In this document: in pieces, positions 56,227 through 64,000 of the stretch
Position numbering within the stretch: the first letter of the stretch is position 1
How the letters are laid out: every line of letters starts with the position of its first letter
Assembly (NCBI GenBank): GCA_021373135.1
Contig: JAJFTH010000006.1
Coordinates: forward strand, 124,001 to 188,000
Length of the DNA stretch: 64,000 nt
Origin: Bacteroidales bacterium
GTDB taxonomy: Bacteria > Bacteroidota > Bacteroidia > Bacteroidales > UBA1402
Direction of reading: 5' to 3'
Made by a program: the position numbers and the translations under genes
The notes under the pieces: generated by a model
Database searches by the model: none
What the model saw: only the letters and a program-made list of their open reading frames with translations
Told to the model about the DNA's origin: nothing

Positions 56227-56970
56227 ATGGATTTTTGGCTAAAAAGAAACTCGAAAACCTCAGGAAACTTGAATGTGCAGTACAGTAAACTGCAGGTGCA
56301 AGACCTGGAGATCAACCTGATCAGGAAAAATGTCAGAGGCATGCGGCTTTCCATTCGTCCTGACGGTGAGATTCGTCTGTCCATTCCATACGAACTCTCT
56401 GACAGCATTGCCAGAGAGTTCGTAGAGTCGAGGTTACCATGGCTTCGCCTTCATTTAGAAAGAATCAACCAAAAAAAAGTGCTTGAACCGGATGATTTCA
56501 GCACCATCCCCTATCTTGGCTCTTCCTATCAGACACTCATATTTTATCATCGGATTGCCCCAAGGGTGGTCATAGACTCCTCCGAAAGGATGTGCATTTT
56601 CCTCAAACCCGGGACTCCGGAAACGGATTTACCCAAGGTGCTCGATGCCTGGTATCGGACAGAGCTGAAAAAGATCATTCCTCCCCTTATCAAGGAATGG
56701 GAGCCCATTATGGGAGTCAAGGTCGATTCCTTCCAGTTCAAGCGAATGAAAACACGCTGGGGAACTTGCAATGTCATAGACCATCACATTTGGTTCAACG
56801 TGGCATTGGCCAAAAAATCCTTTCCTTGCATCGAATACATTGTCGTCCACGAAATGTGTCATCTGCTTGAACGTGGGCACGGACCTAAATTCAAGGCCTG
56901 CATGGATAAATTTCTTCCCGATTGGCGTAACTTTAAGAAAGAGTTGAATGGGATTCCCGTGAGGGCTTAA
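56227..56970 (+). CDS. YgjP-type (M48-like, DUF45) metallopeptidase
   Basis: The 247-residue protein has a zinc motif VVHEMCHLLERGHG (HExxH) in its C-terminal half, with the third ligand likely the His of GHGPKF. The MKTRWGTCN segment before it is the family hallmark. The N-terminal half is beta-rich (LIRKNVRGMRLSIRPDGEIRLSIP). Cytoplasmic. The function of YgjP/DUF45 proteins is largely unknown; some lie beside restriction genes, but none is here. The ATG at 56227 was chosen because an in-frame TTG upstream overlaps the promoter. Confidence 0.87.
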   Translation: MDFWLKRNSKTSGNLNVQYSKLQVQDLEINLIRKNVRGMRLSIRPDGEIRLSIPYELSDSIAREFVESRLPWLRLHLERINQKKVLEPDDFSTIPYLGSSYQTLIFYHRIAPRVVIDSSERMCIFLKPGTPETDLPKVLDAWYRTELKKIIPPLIKEWEPIMGVKVDSFQFKRMKTRWGTCNVIDHHIWFNVALAKKSFPCIEYIVVHEMCHLLERGHGPKFKACMDKFLPDWRNFKKELNGIPVRA

Positions 56971-57016
56971 TTTACCTTAACAAGAGTGAAGCTTGCATTC
57001 GATGGCATTTTACTTT

Positions 57017-58510
57017 CTATCTTTTCCTGAAGAGCTTGTTCAGATAAGGGATAGATTGGACTGAGATGTCTTTTCTCAGAACATAAACGGCGAACAGCAT
57101 CAGCAGAAAGGTTCGGAAACCCAATCTGAGGATTTCAGATTCAATTGGAAGTTTCATTCCCATGAAATATAAGATTGCCCCGATAACGGTGTACCTGAAG
57201 ATTGACTTTAGATCATAGGAAATCGGATAATATTTTTTACCCAACATCCAGGAAATCGTCATCATCACAAAGAAAGTGATGCAGGATACCCAGGCAGCCC
57301 CCATATATCCGAAGATCGGCACAAAAATAATGTTTCCGGCCACCGTCATCACACAACCAATCAAAGAAATATAAGCACCCCATTGCGTTTTATCCGACAG
57401 TTTATACCAGAAAGACAAGTTGAAATAAATCCCCTGAAATATGAAACAAATCAGCACAACAGGCACTACAATGAGTCCGGAACGATATTCAGGACTTACC
57501 AAATATTGAAGCACATCCAGAAAGTAAACAATTCCCAGGAAAATAAAGACGGAGAAAATGAAGAAATATTTCATCGCATCGGAATAAGCCTTCTTGCCGT
57601 CAGAACTTTTTTGTTTCGAAAAAACAAAAGGTTCGTATGCATACCTGAAAGCCTGAGTAAACATCATCATGACTACGCCAATCTTGTAACAAGCCCCGTA
57701 AATACCCAGTTGAGCTTTGGCGTAAGCCTGATCCTCAAACAAATGAGGAAACATCATCTTATCAAAGGACTGGTTCATGATACCGGCAATTCCCAAAACC
57801 AGCAATGGCAAGGAATATTTCAGCATTTTTTTAAGAAGGTCCCCGTCATAACTCCATTTGATATGAATCATGAATGGAATCAGCGTGATTAACCCAACAA
57901 TGGAAGAAATCAAATTCGCAACAAAAACATACCCCACTCCGTAACTCGGATTGTAAAACCAACTGATCAAACCCGGATTTGAAATCTGAATTTTCGGGCA
58001 GATAAAAAGAAAAAACAGATTGAAAAAGATATTGGTGAAAATCATCAGCACTTTTAGAGAAGCAAAAGCAATAGGCCGTTTCTTATACCTCAGCCAGGCA
58101 AAAGGGATGGCACAGAAAGCATCGATGGCTACAATGATCGCCATCATCCAGATATAATCCGGATGCTCCCCATAGCCCATAGCAGAAGAAATTCCAGGTA
58201 AGAAGACCAAGCATAGCAGGATAAACAGGATGGAAGAACCGGCCAAGCTGAACATGGAAGTTGAATAAATCTGTTCCGGATCGGCACCCGACTTATTGGC
58301 AAAACGGAAAAACCCCGTTTCCATTCCATAAGTCAAAAGTACAAGCAATAATGCTGTCCAGGCATACAGTTCAGTCACCATTCCATATTCTGCAGAAGAG
58401 CTCAGGATATAAGAATAGAATGGCACCAAGCACCAATTCAAGAACTTACCCAGAATGCTACTTACTCCATAAATGGCGGTATCCTTCGCCAAAGTTTTCA
58501 TTTCAGCCAT
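57017..58510 (-). CDS. Polysaccharide/oligosaccharide flippase (MOP superfamily, Wzx-like)
   Basis: The 497-residue membrane protein has about 12-14 hydrophobic segments and starts LAKDTAIYGVSSILGKFLNW, the usual opening of polysaccharide-biosynthesis flippases. It has the GAAWVSCITF-type segment near residue 410. Such proteins flip undecaprenyl-linked sugar units across the inner membrane; the glycosyltransferase cluster at 29623-35189 could supply the substrate, but lies 22 kb away. It lies 49 bases after ruvB on the same strand, so it probably uses the ruvB promoter. The substrate is not known. Confidence 0.88.
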   Translation of the reverse strand: MAEMKTLAKDTAIYGVSSILGKFLNWCLVPFYSYILSSSAEYGMVTELYAWTALLLVLLTYGMETGFFRFANKSGADPEQIYSTSMFSLAGSSILFILLCLVFLPGISSAMGYGEHPDYIWMMAIIVAIDAFCAIPFAWLRYKKRPIAFASLKVLMIFTNIFFNLFFLFICPKIQISNPGLISWFYNPSYGVGYVFVANLISSIVGLITLIPFMIHIKWSYDGDLLKKMLKYSLPLLVLGIAGIMNQSFDKMMFPHLFEDQAYAKAQLGIYGACYKIGVVMMMFTQAFRYAYEPFVFSKQKSSDGKKAYSDAMKYFFIFSVFIFLGIVYFLDVLQYLVSPEYRSGLIVVPVVLICFIFQGIYFNLSFWYKLSDKTQWGAYISLIGCVMTVAGNIIFVPIFGYMGAAWVSCITFFVMMTISWMLGKKYYPISYDLKSIFRYTVIGAILYFMGMKLPIESEILRLGFRTFLLMLFAVYVLRKDISVQSIPYLNKLFRKR

Positions 58511-58559
58511 AGTAAAGCTGTTAAAACCGACAAAATCTACGATCTAAACGGTTAAAGAT

Positions 58560-59585
58560 TTAATTAAACAAGAATAAATCAGAGCTTCCGCGAAATTTTC
58601 CCAAATGTTTCCAGGCCAACTCCGTCACTTCACGCCCCCGTGGCGTCCTTTTCAGAAAACCTTCCTGTATCAAAAACGGTTCATAAACTTCCTCAATCGT
58701 GCCCGGGTCTTCACCCAAAGCAGTCGCAATAGTCGTCAACCCAACAGGTCCACCTTGAAACTTATCAATGATAATGCTTAGAATCTTGTTATCCACCTCA
58801 TCCAATCCATATTGGTCAATATTCAAAGCTTCCAAGGCATATCTTGCAATTTCAAGGTCAATTTTTCCAGACCCTTTAACTTGGGCAAAATCCCTCACAC
58901 GGCGCAAAAGCGCATTTGCGATACGAGGCGTTCCGCGACTACGGCTGGCAATTTCTCCGGCAGCCTCCTTACAACAGGAAATCTGCAAAAGCTTTGCAGA
59001 TCGTAACACAATCGTTTGTAAAACTTCCGCATTATAATACTCCAGATGACAATTGATTCCAAAACGTGCACGAAGAGGTGCTGTCAGCAAACCGCTACGA
59101 GTCGTGGCCCCAACCATGGTAAAAGGATTTATATCCAACTGAATGGATCTTGCAGAAGGGCCTTTATCAATGACAATGTCAATACGAAAATCTTCCATGG
59201 CCGAGTAAAGATACTCTTCAACTACAGGACTTAAACGATGTATTTCATCGATGAAAAGGACATCATTGGGTTCAAGTGCTGTCAATACGCCCGCCAAATC
59301 ACCAGGCTTGTCAAGCACAGGTCCGGAAGTCATTTTGAAGCCGACACCCAACTCATTGGAGATGATATTGGAAAGGGTGGTCTTACCCAAACCCGGAGGG
59401 CCATAAAGCAAGACATGATCCATCGCCTCTCCTCGCATATGAGCGGCTGAAACAAATACCATCAGATTTTCAACAATCTTTTCCTGACCCTTAAAGTCAG
59501 AAAAGCGAAGAGGTCTCAAAGCATTATCTGCCTCTTTGTCCCACTCGCTCAGGTTTTCATCCCGAATATCAAATGTCTCTCGCAT
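58560..59585 (-). CDS. ruvB: Holliday junction branch-migration helicase subunit
   Basis: The 341-residue AAA+ ATPase drives branch migration with RuvA. It begins [19 protein letters not shown] and contains Walker [12 protein letters not shown], Walker B DEIHRLSP, sensor 1 [18 protein letters not shown] and sensor 2 [17 protein letters not shown]. The C-terminal winged helix covers about 260-335 ([32 protein letters not shown]). Length is normal. It has its own promoter and is followed by the flippase gene. Confidence 0.97.
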   Translation of the reverse strand: MRETFDIRDENLSEWDKEADNALRPLRFSDFKGQEKIVENLMVFVSAAHMRGEAMDHVLLYGPPGLGKTTLSNIISNELGVGFKMTSGPVLDKPGDLAGVLTALEPNDVLFIDEIHRLSPVVEEYLYSAMEDFRIDIVIDKGPSARSIQLDINPFTMVGATTRSGLLTAPLRARFGINCHLEYYNAEVLQTIVLRSAKLLQISCCKEAAGEIASRSRGTPRIANALLRRVRDFAQVKGSGKIDLEIARYALEALNIDQYGLDEVDNKILSIIIDKFQGGPVGLTTIATALGEDPGTIEEVYEPFLIQEGFLKRTPRGREVTELAWKHLGKFRGSSDLFLFN

Positions 59586-59603
59586 ACAACTTATTTATGA
59601 AGG

Positions 59604-59633
59604 CAAAGGTACAGAATCCGTTTCAAATTCAAA
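59604..59633 (-). promoter_or_regulatory. Bacteroidota promoter of ruvB
   Basis: On the minus strand, TTTG (59630-59633), 18 bases, TACCTTTG (59604-59611), 18 bases before the ATG at 59585. Confidence 0.75.
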
Positions 59634-59663
59634 TACAGTAAATGCCATGTTCTGTCATTTACC

Positions 59664-60416
59664 TCATCTACGTTGAAGTTCTTTATTCCGCATTTTTAGA
59701 ATAAAGTGTTTTACAAAGGGAAAAGACATCAGCATAAAATAGGCAAAAGGCCATAACCGATAAGGATAGATATTCTTCTTATCTTTTTTTATTCCTCTTA
59801 ATATTGCACGGGCACATGCCTCCGATGACTGAATCGGTCCGGATTTGTCGATAGAAGTCCCTGCACGTTCAAAAAAACGGGTACGCGTGGCTACCGGATA
59901 GATTATACTCAATATGACATTCCCGGGGACTTCATATTGAATGGACTTCATGCCGCCATTAACAGCAAACTTGGTTGCTGCATACAATGCATATCCAGGC
60001 ACTTCCATTTGTCCAACAATGGAATCAGTCACCATAAAACGAATCTTCTGATTCGGATACAATGTCAGCAGTTTTTCAAGCGAGTAAAAAGGCGATAACA
60101 CATTGGTCTCGAAAATGGACTCCATTTTCTGCCAGTCTGGCTCACCAAATTTTTGATAGCAGCCAAAACCTGCATTTGCCCAAAAAAGGTCGATTCCACC
60201 AAGCTTTTTTTCTGCTTCGGAAAAGACCATCTCCACGCCTTCCCGTGAAGCAACATCACATTGCAGCGGGAAAACCTTGTTATCCTTCGGAAGATGCTCC
60301 ATATTACGTCCGACCGCCAAAATATGCACATCATACTTTAGCAACAATCTCAAAACTTCAAGTCCGAGGCCAGACGTTGCGCCAGTGATGACAATGCGTT
60401 TTCCATTTATATCCAT
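59664..60416 (-). CDS. Short-chain dehydrogenase/reductase (SDR)
   Basis: The 250-residue NAD(P)-dependent oxidoreductase has the cofactor motif ITGATSGLGLEVLRLL near the N-terminus, a NAG motif (FWANAGFG, about 81-88) and the catalytic YALYAATKFAVNG (Y-x3-K, about 141-150). A hydrophobic segment near the C-terminus (WPFAYFMLMSFPFVKHF) suggests membrane association, as in lipid-acting SDRs. It lies 58 bases downstream of the MprF-like gene on the same strand, so a role in lipid modification is possible. Substrate unknown. Confidence 0.9.
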   Translation of the reverse strand: MDINGKRIVITGATSGLGLEVLRLLLKYDVHILAVGRNMEHLPKDNKVFPLQCDVASREGVEMVFSEAEKKLGGIDLFWANAGFGCYQKFGEPDWQKMESIFETNVLSPFYSLEKLLTLYPNQKIRFMVTDSIVGQMEVPGYALYAATKFAVNGGMKSIQYEVPGNVILSIIYPVATRTRFFERAGTSIDKSGPIQSSEACARAILRGIKKDKKNIYPYRLWPFAYFMLMSFPFVKHFILKMRNKELQRR

Positions 60417-60474
60417 AACCGCCTATTTGTATTAGTATATATCTTCATTAAAATCAATCCGAAGACCTGAAATC

Positions 60475-63072
60475 TCAACGTTTCTTCCCTTCCAACACCT
60501 TCTTCAGGGCTGTCGGAATTTGAAGCAAATCATAGTCATTGTCGTAAATCATGAATCTTGTTTCCCATTTCGGATGAAATTTCTCTTTGTAGCTTCGCAG
60601 ACTCTTGAAATGCCCCAGAGACTTTAGGTTTTCATAAGTGAATTTCACCGCCTTTTCCTTTATGTTTGCGCCTTTTACGCCAGAAAGAGGTGCAAGTCCA
60701 AGGTTGGCTTGTTGGAATCCTTTCTCTTTGAAATACAGCAGCGTTTTGGCTATCAACATATCCAAAATCCCATGTGGTGCATCAACTCTTTTGCGAATCA
60801 GGTCATACATGGCCTCACCGGGTACTCCATCCGAAACGACATTCAGAAAAGCATATATTTTTCCACTCTTGTTTTCCACCGTGATGATTGTCTGATTCTT
60901 CAGGATTTCCTTGTTGAATACACCTTGAGAGAATGCCACTTCCCTGATATTTAAAACATGAAGCCATCCACTGGAGACATGTTCCATTTTCTGCAGGAGT
61001 TCCTCTTTGACAGGAGCTTCGTATATTTTCACTCCAAAGCCTTCGGCCTCCAGACTATTGATTTCATTTCTGGTCATTTTTGTTTTAGTGCTCTCAAGCG
61101 TAAAATCAGCCAGATCTACAATAGCCTCCTCACCTACTGGCAGCGATTTCTTTCCCAGTTTATGATAGATGGGTAAAGAATGATGCGGCACCCTGTAAAA
61201 GACACTGATAAAACCACTTTCCTGACAGAACCGATCAAAGCTCTGAATCAATTTTCCGATGGCTGCATCGTCTTCACAGACAGGGTCTCCCAAAACAACA
61301 GCAAAAGAATTGGTCACTTTGAAGGAAACAAACCCCTCTTTGTCATCCGAAAAGAAAAAGAACTTATCCGAATAGACCTTAAAATAATCAAGAGAAGATT
61401 TTCCGTATCTCTTGAGAATGTCCCTGGCCAAGACTCTGTCTTCATTTGAATTATAAGGATGGGAAAAATGAGGCTTAAGCACACTAATAAAGATAAAGCT
61501 TAATTCCAGTCCGCCCAACGCATACATGATGTAAATGAAATTCTGTGCGAACTTCGTTTGCGGCACAAGTCCTGTATCATCAAACAGGAAAAACAGCCGG
61601 AAAATCGTTTCCACAGAAGTCCAAAATTCAAAATCGATCCCGAAATGTCGTTTATCCATCAGCGCAAAGCCGGTGATTCCAAAGGCAAACAAGGCCACTA
61701 CGCTATATATCAAAACCATATAACTAATACGAGTCAGCTCCGGATGTGGCTTAAACTTATATTCCTTCCTGGTGTATATCAACGTGGCAAAGGCAACAAA
61801 GGCCAAAGACGCTTCTTCATAATCCACCCCTTTAAATAAATGTCCGACAAAAGAGAATACTGTCAGGAGCAGACCAATATAAAAGGCCCTTTTGGATCCC
61901 TGTAATAAATAAACACTCAGTATCAAAAGGAGAAGACCGCTCACAAGCACCATTCCATTGCTTGCGCTGATGATATCTTCAGGCAAAAAGTTCTTTAAGA
62001 TAAGCAAGCGGTCAGGCAAAGCCGGAGTTACAAAAGACAGGATATTGACTATTCCCAACGTAAAAACCAGGCAAGCAGGTAAAATTCGGAGTAACAGGTT
62101 GTCTCTTTTGCTGAAGAAGCTCATCAAGCCAACAAGAAGCGGAAGCCAAAACTCAAAAAACCGATAAAGCAGGGTGATTGCTGCGGCTGCGACAACAGGA
62201 AACCCGAACTGACCGAGAATATATGTCACCGAAACTTCAATGGCTCCGAATCCCCTCAGGAATGGAGATGCCATCAGCAATACCACCATCACGATGTATC
62301 CAAGTATTGCCGCCGGCCATGAGGGTTCAAAACCGAGAGCCAGCATGGCCACATAAAGATGTAAAATCCCGATAATCTCAATCAATATGGAAAAACACAA
62401 GGTTTTGAAAACCTCTTTTCGCTTGATGTCCTGTTCAATCATTTCGTCAAGTATCAAAGCGACAGAAGGTAACAGCCTGGAGAACAAGCTATATACCTTG
62501 CCTTTCTTGAAAATGGATATGATCAGGAATACGACCAACGCCGTCAATATCAAAAGAGAAATAAATCCATAAGCCTCTATCTGTGGCATATCTTCCATAA
62601 ACATCGAAAAGAAAAGCACCAAGATGGCAACAACCAAGACCGACAGGAAACTCATACACCCAAAAAGGGTGGAAGCTAAATGAATCTGAGATTTTGAGAT
62701 CCCTTTATCTTCTACTTCCTTCGTGAAAAACAAGAGGGAGGAAAACCCGCCTGCAGGCAAAAAGACACTGACAAAATTTCTTTTCAGAAACAAACGGACA
62801 GCCATCAACAAAGGTATCTTTTGACCAATTGACTTGAAACTGTGTACATACATCAATCCCATCAAAAGGAAATAGACAACTGTCAAGGCTATACCTAACA
62901 GCACAAACCAAGGATTACTCAGAAAAAGCTCGTCACGTATCTTTAAAACCTCAAGATGTTCATGACTGATGAAAAAAATGGCCAAACCGACCATAAAGAA
63001 AGCTAAGATTAGCTGCCAGAAAAATTTATTGTTAAAAATATAGGTCGTGAAGTTCTTAACTCTCTTTATCAT
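60475..63072 (-). CDS. MprF-like membrane protein: flippase domain plus DUF2156 aminoacyl-transferase domain
   Basis: The 865-residue protein has about 14 hydrophobic segments. The first part (about 1-320) resembles the UPF0104/YbhN flippase domain (FLKRNFVSVFLPAGGFSSLLFF), and the last 330 residues form a cytoplasmic GNAT-type DUF2156 domain (about 540-865), with FAVVLGDPVCEDDAA, ISVFYRVPHHSLPIYHKLGKKSLPVGEE, EINSLEAEGFGVKIYE and AMYDLIRKR. In Firmicutes this architecture transfers lysine or alanine from aminoacyl-tRNA to phosphatidylglycerol and flips the product. In Bacteroidota the product may be different, as many make other aminolipids. Divergent from the SpmAB-like gene. Confidence 0.87.
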   Translation of the reverse strand: MIKRVKNFTTYIFNNKFFWQLILAFFMVGLAIFFISHEHLEVLKIRDELFLSNPWFVLLGIALTVVYFLLMGLMYVHSFKSIGQKIPLLMAVRLFLKRNFVSVFLPAGGFSSLLFFTKEVEDKGISKSQIHLASTLFGCMSFLSVLVVAILVLFFSMFMEDMPQIEAYGFISLLILTALVVFLIISIFKKGKVYSLFSRLLPSVALILDEMIEQDIKRKEVFKTLCFSILIEIIGILHLYVAMLALGFEPSWPAAILGYIVMVVLLMASPFLRGFGAIEVSVTYILGQFGFPVVAAAAITLLYRFFEFWLPLLVGLMSFFSKRDNLLLRILPACLVFTLGIVNILSFVTPALPDRLLILKNFLPEDIISASNGMVLVSGLLLLILSVYLLQGSKRAFYIGLLLTVFSFVGHLFKGVDYEEASLAFVAFATLIYTRKEYKFKPHPELTRISYMVLIYSVVALFAFGITGFALMDKRHFGIDFEFWTSVETIFRLFFLFDDTGLVPQTKFAQNFIYIMYALGGLELSFIFISVLKPHFSHPYNSNEDRVLARDILKRYGKSSLDYFKVYSDKFFFFSDDKEGFVSFKVTNSFAVVLGDPVCEDDAAIGKLIQSFDRFCQESGFISVFYRVPHHSLPIYHKLGKKSLPVGEEAIVDLADFTLESTKTKMTRNEINSLEAEGFGVKIYEAPVKEELLQKMEHVSSGWLHVLNIREVAFSQGVFNKEILKNQTIITVENKSGKIYAFLNVVSDGVPGEAMYDLIRKRVDAPHGILDMLIAKTLLYFKEKGFQQANLGLAPLSGVKGANIKEKAVKFTYENLKSLGHFKSLRSYKEKFHPKWETRFMIYDNDYDLLQIPTALKKVLEGKKR

Positions 63073-63109
63073 AAAACAACTATAATATAAGGCATGTTCA
63101 ATCCGTTTT

Positions 63110-63117
63110 CAAAAATA
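63110..63117 (-). promoter_or_regulatory. -7 promoter element of the MprF-like gene
   Basis: On the minus strand this reads TATTTTTG, 37 bases before the ATG. No clear -33 at 19-base spacing. Confidence 0.4.
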
Positions 63118-63247
63118 GACAATCAGTTTATCAGGTGAACTATTATTAGGGATATTTTTACACTTTATTAAGCATTTTGCTCTGATTATGATTTCACCTT
63201 CTGTTTCCTGTTCTATGATTGAGTTTTTTTATTTAAGTCCATGTTTT

Positions 63248-63278
63248 TTTGTAATTCGTTCAGCAAAAGTTACTTTTG
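63248..63278 (+). promoter_or_regulatory. Consensus Bacteroidota promoter of the nucleoside-recognition gene
   Basis: TTTG (63248-63251), exactly 19 bases, TACTTTTG (63271-63278), a full consensus match, 21 bases before the ATG. Confidence 0.85.
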
Positions 63279-63299
63279 TGCGAATTATCCTCCCTCATC

Positions 63300-64000
63300 A
63301 TGGTATTAAATTACATCTGGATTGGCTTTTTTCTGGTTGCATTTGCCGTAGCTCTCATTCAACTTGTTGTCTTTCAAGACTATGGCGTTTTTGAAAGGAT
63401 CATAACGAGCAGCTTTGACATGGCCAAATTTTCGGTGATGGATATTGCATTGCCTCTGGTCGGCATTATGACTTTGTGGTTGGGCATCCTGAATATCGGA
63501 GAAAAGGCTGGAGCGATTCGTTTCTTTTCCAGAATTATAGGACCGTTTTTCAGCAAACTTTTTCCTGAAATACCAAAGAATCATCCTGCCAACGGACAAT
63601 TGGTCATGAATTTTTCTGCCAATATGCTGGGACTTGACAATGCGGCCACCCCGTTGGGACTGAAAGCCATGCAAAGTCTACAAGAACTGAATCCCAAAAA
63701 AGATACCGCATCCAACGCTCAAATCATGTTTTTGGCATTGAATACCTCCGGTCTGACTATTATCCCTTTGACCATCATAGCTCAACGTGCCATATTGGGT
63801 GCAGTCAATCCTACGGATGTCTTCATCCCGATTCTGATAGCCACCTATATTTCTACACTAACTGCCATCATTTATGTGGGAATCCGTCAGAAATTGAATC
63901 TAATCAATAAGACAGTCCTTTCATGGATTGGTGGCATTAGCTTGCTTCTAAGCGGTTTGGTCTTTTGGTTTTCAGGACTGGACAAAGATCAAATGACCAT
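63300..64000 (+). CDS. Nucleoside-recognition-domain membrane protein (SpmA/SpmB type), N-terminal part
   Basis: The frame is open from the ATG at 63300 to the end of the window (233 codons), so the C-terminus lies outside. The protein has hydrophobic segments at once (YIWIGFFLVAFAVALIQLVVF), then the Gate/nucleoside-recognition features GIMTLWLGILNIGEKAG, FPEIPKNHPANGQLVMNFSANMLGLDNAATPLGLKAM and LNTSGLTIIPLTII. These are the motifs of spore-maturation protein A/B, which in Bacteroidota are often fused into one protein of about 400 residues. Transport role and substrate are unproven. It starts 21 bases after a perfect promoter. Confidence 0.87.
   Translation, partial: MVLNYIWIGFFLVAFAVALIQLVVFQDYGVFERIITSSFDMAKFSVMDIALPLVGIMTLWLGILNIGEKAGAIRFFSRIIGPFFSKLFPEIPKNHPANGQLVMNFSANMLGLDNAATPLGLKAMQSLQELNPKKDTASNAQIMFLALNTSGLTIIPLTIIAQRAILGAVNPTDVFIPILIATYISTLTAIIYVGIRQKLNLINKTVLSWIGGISLLLSGLVFWFSGLDKDQMT

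Noticed and set aside
57017..58510. Treating the flippase as part of the glycosyltransferase cluster
   Set aside because: It is more than 20 kb away, behind ruvB on the other strand; a functional link is possible but not shown by the sequence.
1..64000. CRISPR array, rRNA operon, prophage or insertion sequence
   Set aside because: No direct repeat-spacer pattern, rRNA sequence, transposase, integrase or phage structural gene was seen on either strand.

Overview
The window is a chromosomal segment of a Bacteroidota species, most likely of the order Bacteroidales. The evidence is a SusC/SusD polysaccharide-utilisation locus (PUL) with a hybrid two-component regulator, a three-subunit SdhCAB, Bacteroidota-type promoters (TTTG, about 19 bases, TAnnTTTG), few Shine-Dalgarno sequences, and families typical of the phylum (DUF4954, DUF4254, WbqC). 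The genus cannot be fixed by eye. No rRNA, tRNA, CRISPR array, phage or intact insertion sequence was seen, and there is no gene-free stretch over 300 bases.

Left part (1-18485): a PUL. On the minus strand, in transcription order, are GH130, an MFS transporter, a lipoprotein of an enzyme-like family I cannot name, SusC, SusD, a LamG lipoprotein in the glycan-binding position, a secreted GH13 with an alpha-1,6-type signature, and a larger secreted paralogue of the unnamed family that runs off the window. Divergent to it is an HTCS regulator. The inferred scheme is surface capture, secreted cleavage, SusCD import, and cytoplasmic GH130 processing after MFS uptake. The substrate is not known. 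The duplicated unnamed family is the best candidate for undescribed biology.

18489-29563: stomatin-like protein, exported rubrerythrin-like lipoprotein, DUF4954 beta-helix protein, the succinate dehydrogenase/fumarate reductase operon, then HIT hydrolase, serine acetyltransferase, RNA methyltransferase and RNase H on the plus strand.

29623-35800: a surface-glycan (probably lipooligosaccharide core) cluster of four glycosyltransferases on the plus strand, facing a minus-strand DUF4254, GT9 and LPS-kinase-like operon.

35926-45504: housekeeping genes pdxB, purN, acpP-fabF-rnc and cysS, with a shortened GH3 (acyl-adenylase-like) protein that has lost its ATP motif, and two envelope proteins.

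45805-53933: dapB, signal peptidase I and a second signal-peptidase-like protein without the catalytic lysine, an Xaa-Pro aminopeptidase, WbqC, an M16 peptidase, a LOG-family protein and a PfkB kinase. Several convergent gene pairs here share or overlap their stop codons.

54136-64000: a DEAD-box helicase with a repetitive Gly/Arg/Ser/Tyr tail, a YgjP-type metallopeptidase, an oligosaccharide flippase, ruvB, a short-chain dehydrogenase, an MprF-like two-domain membrane protein, and the start of a nucleoside-recognition (SpmAB-like) transporter.
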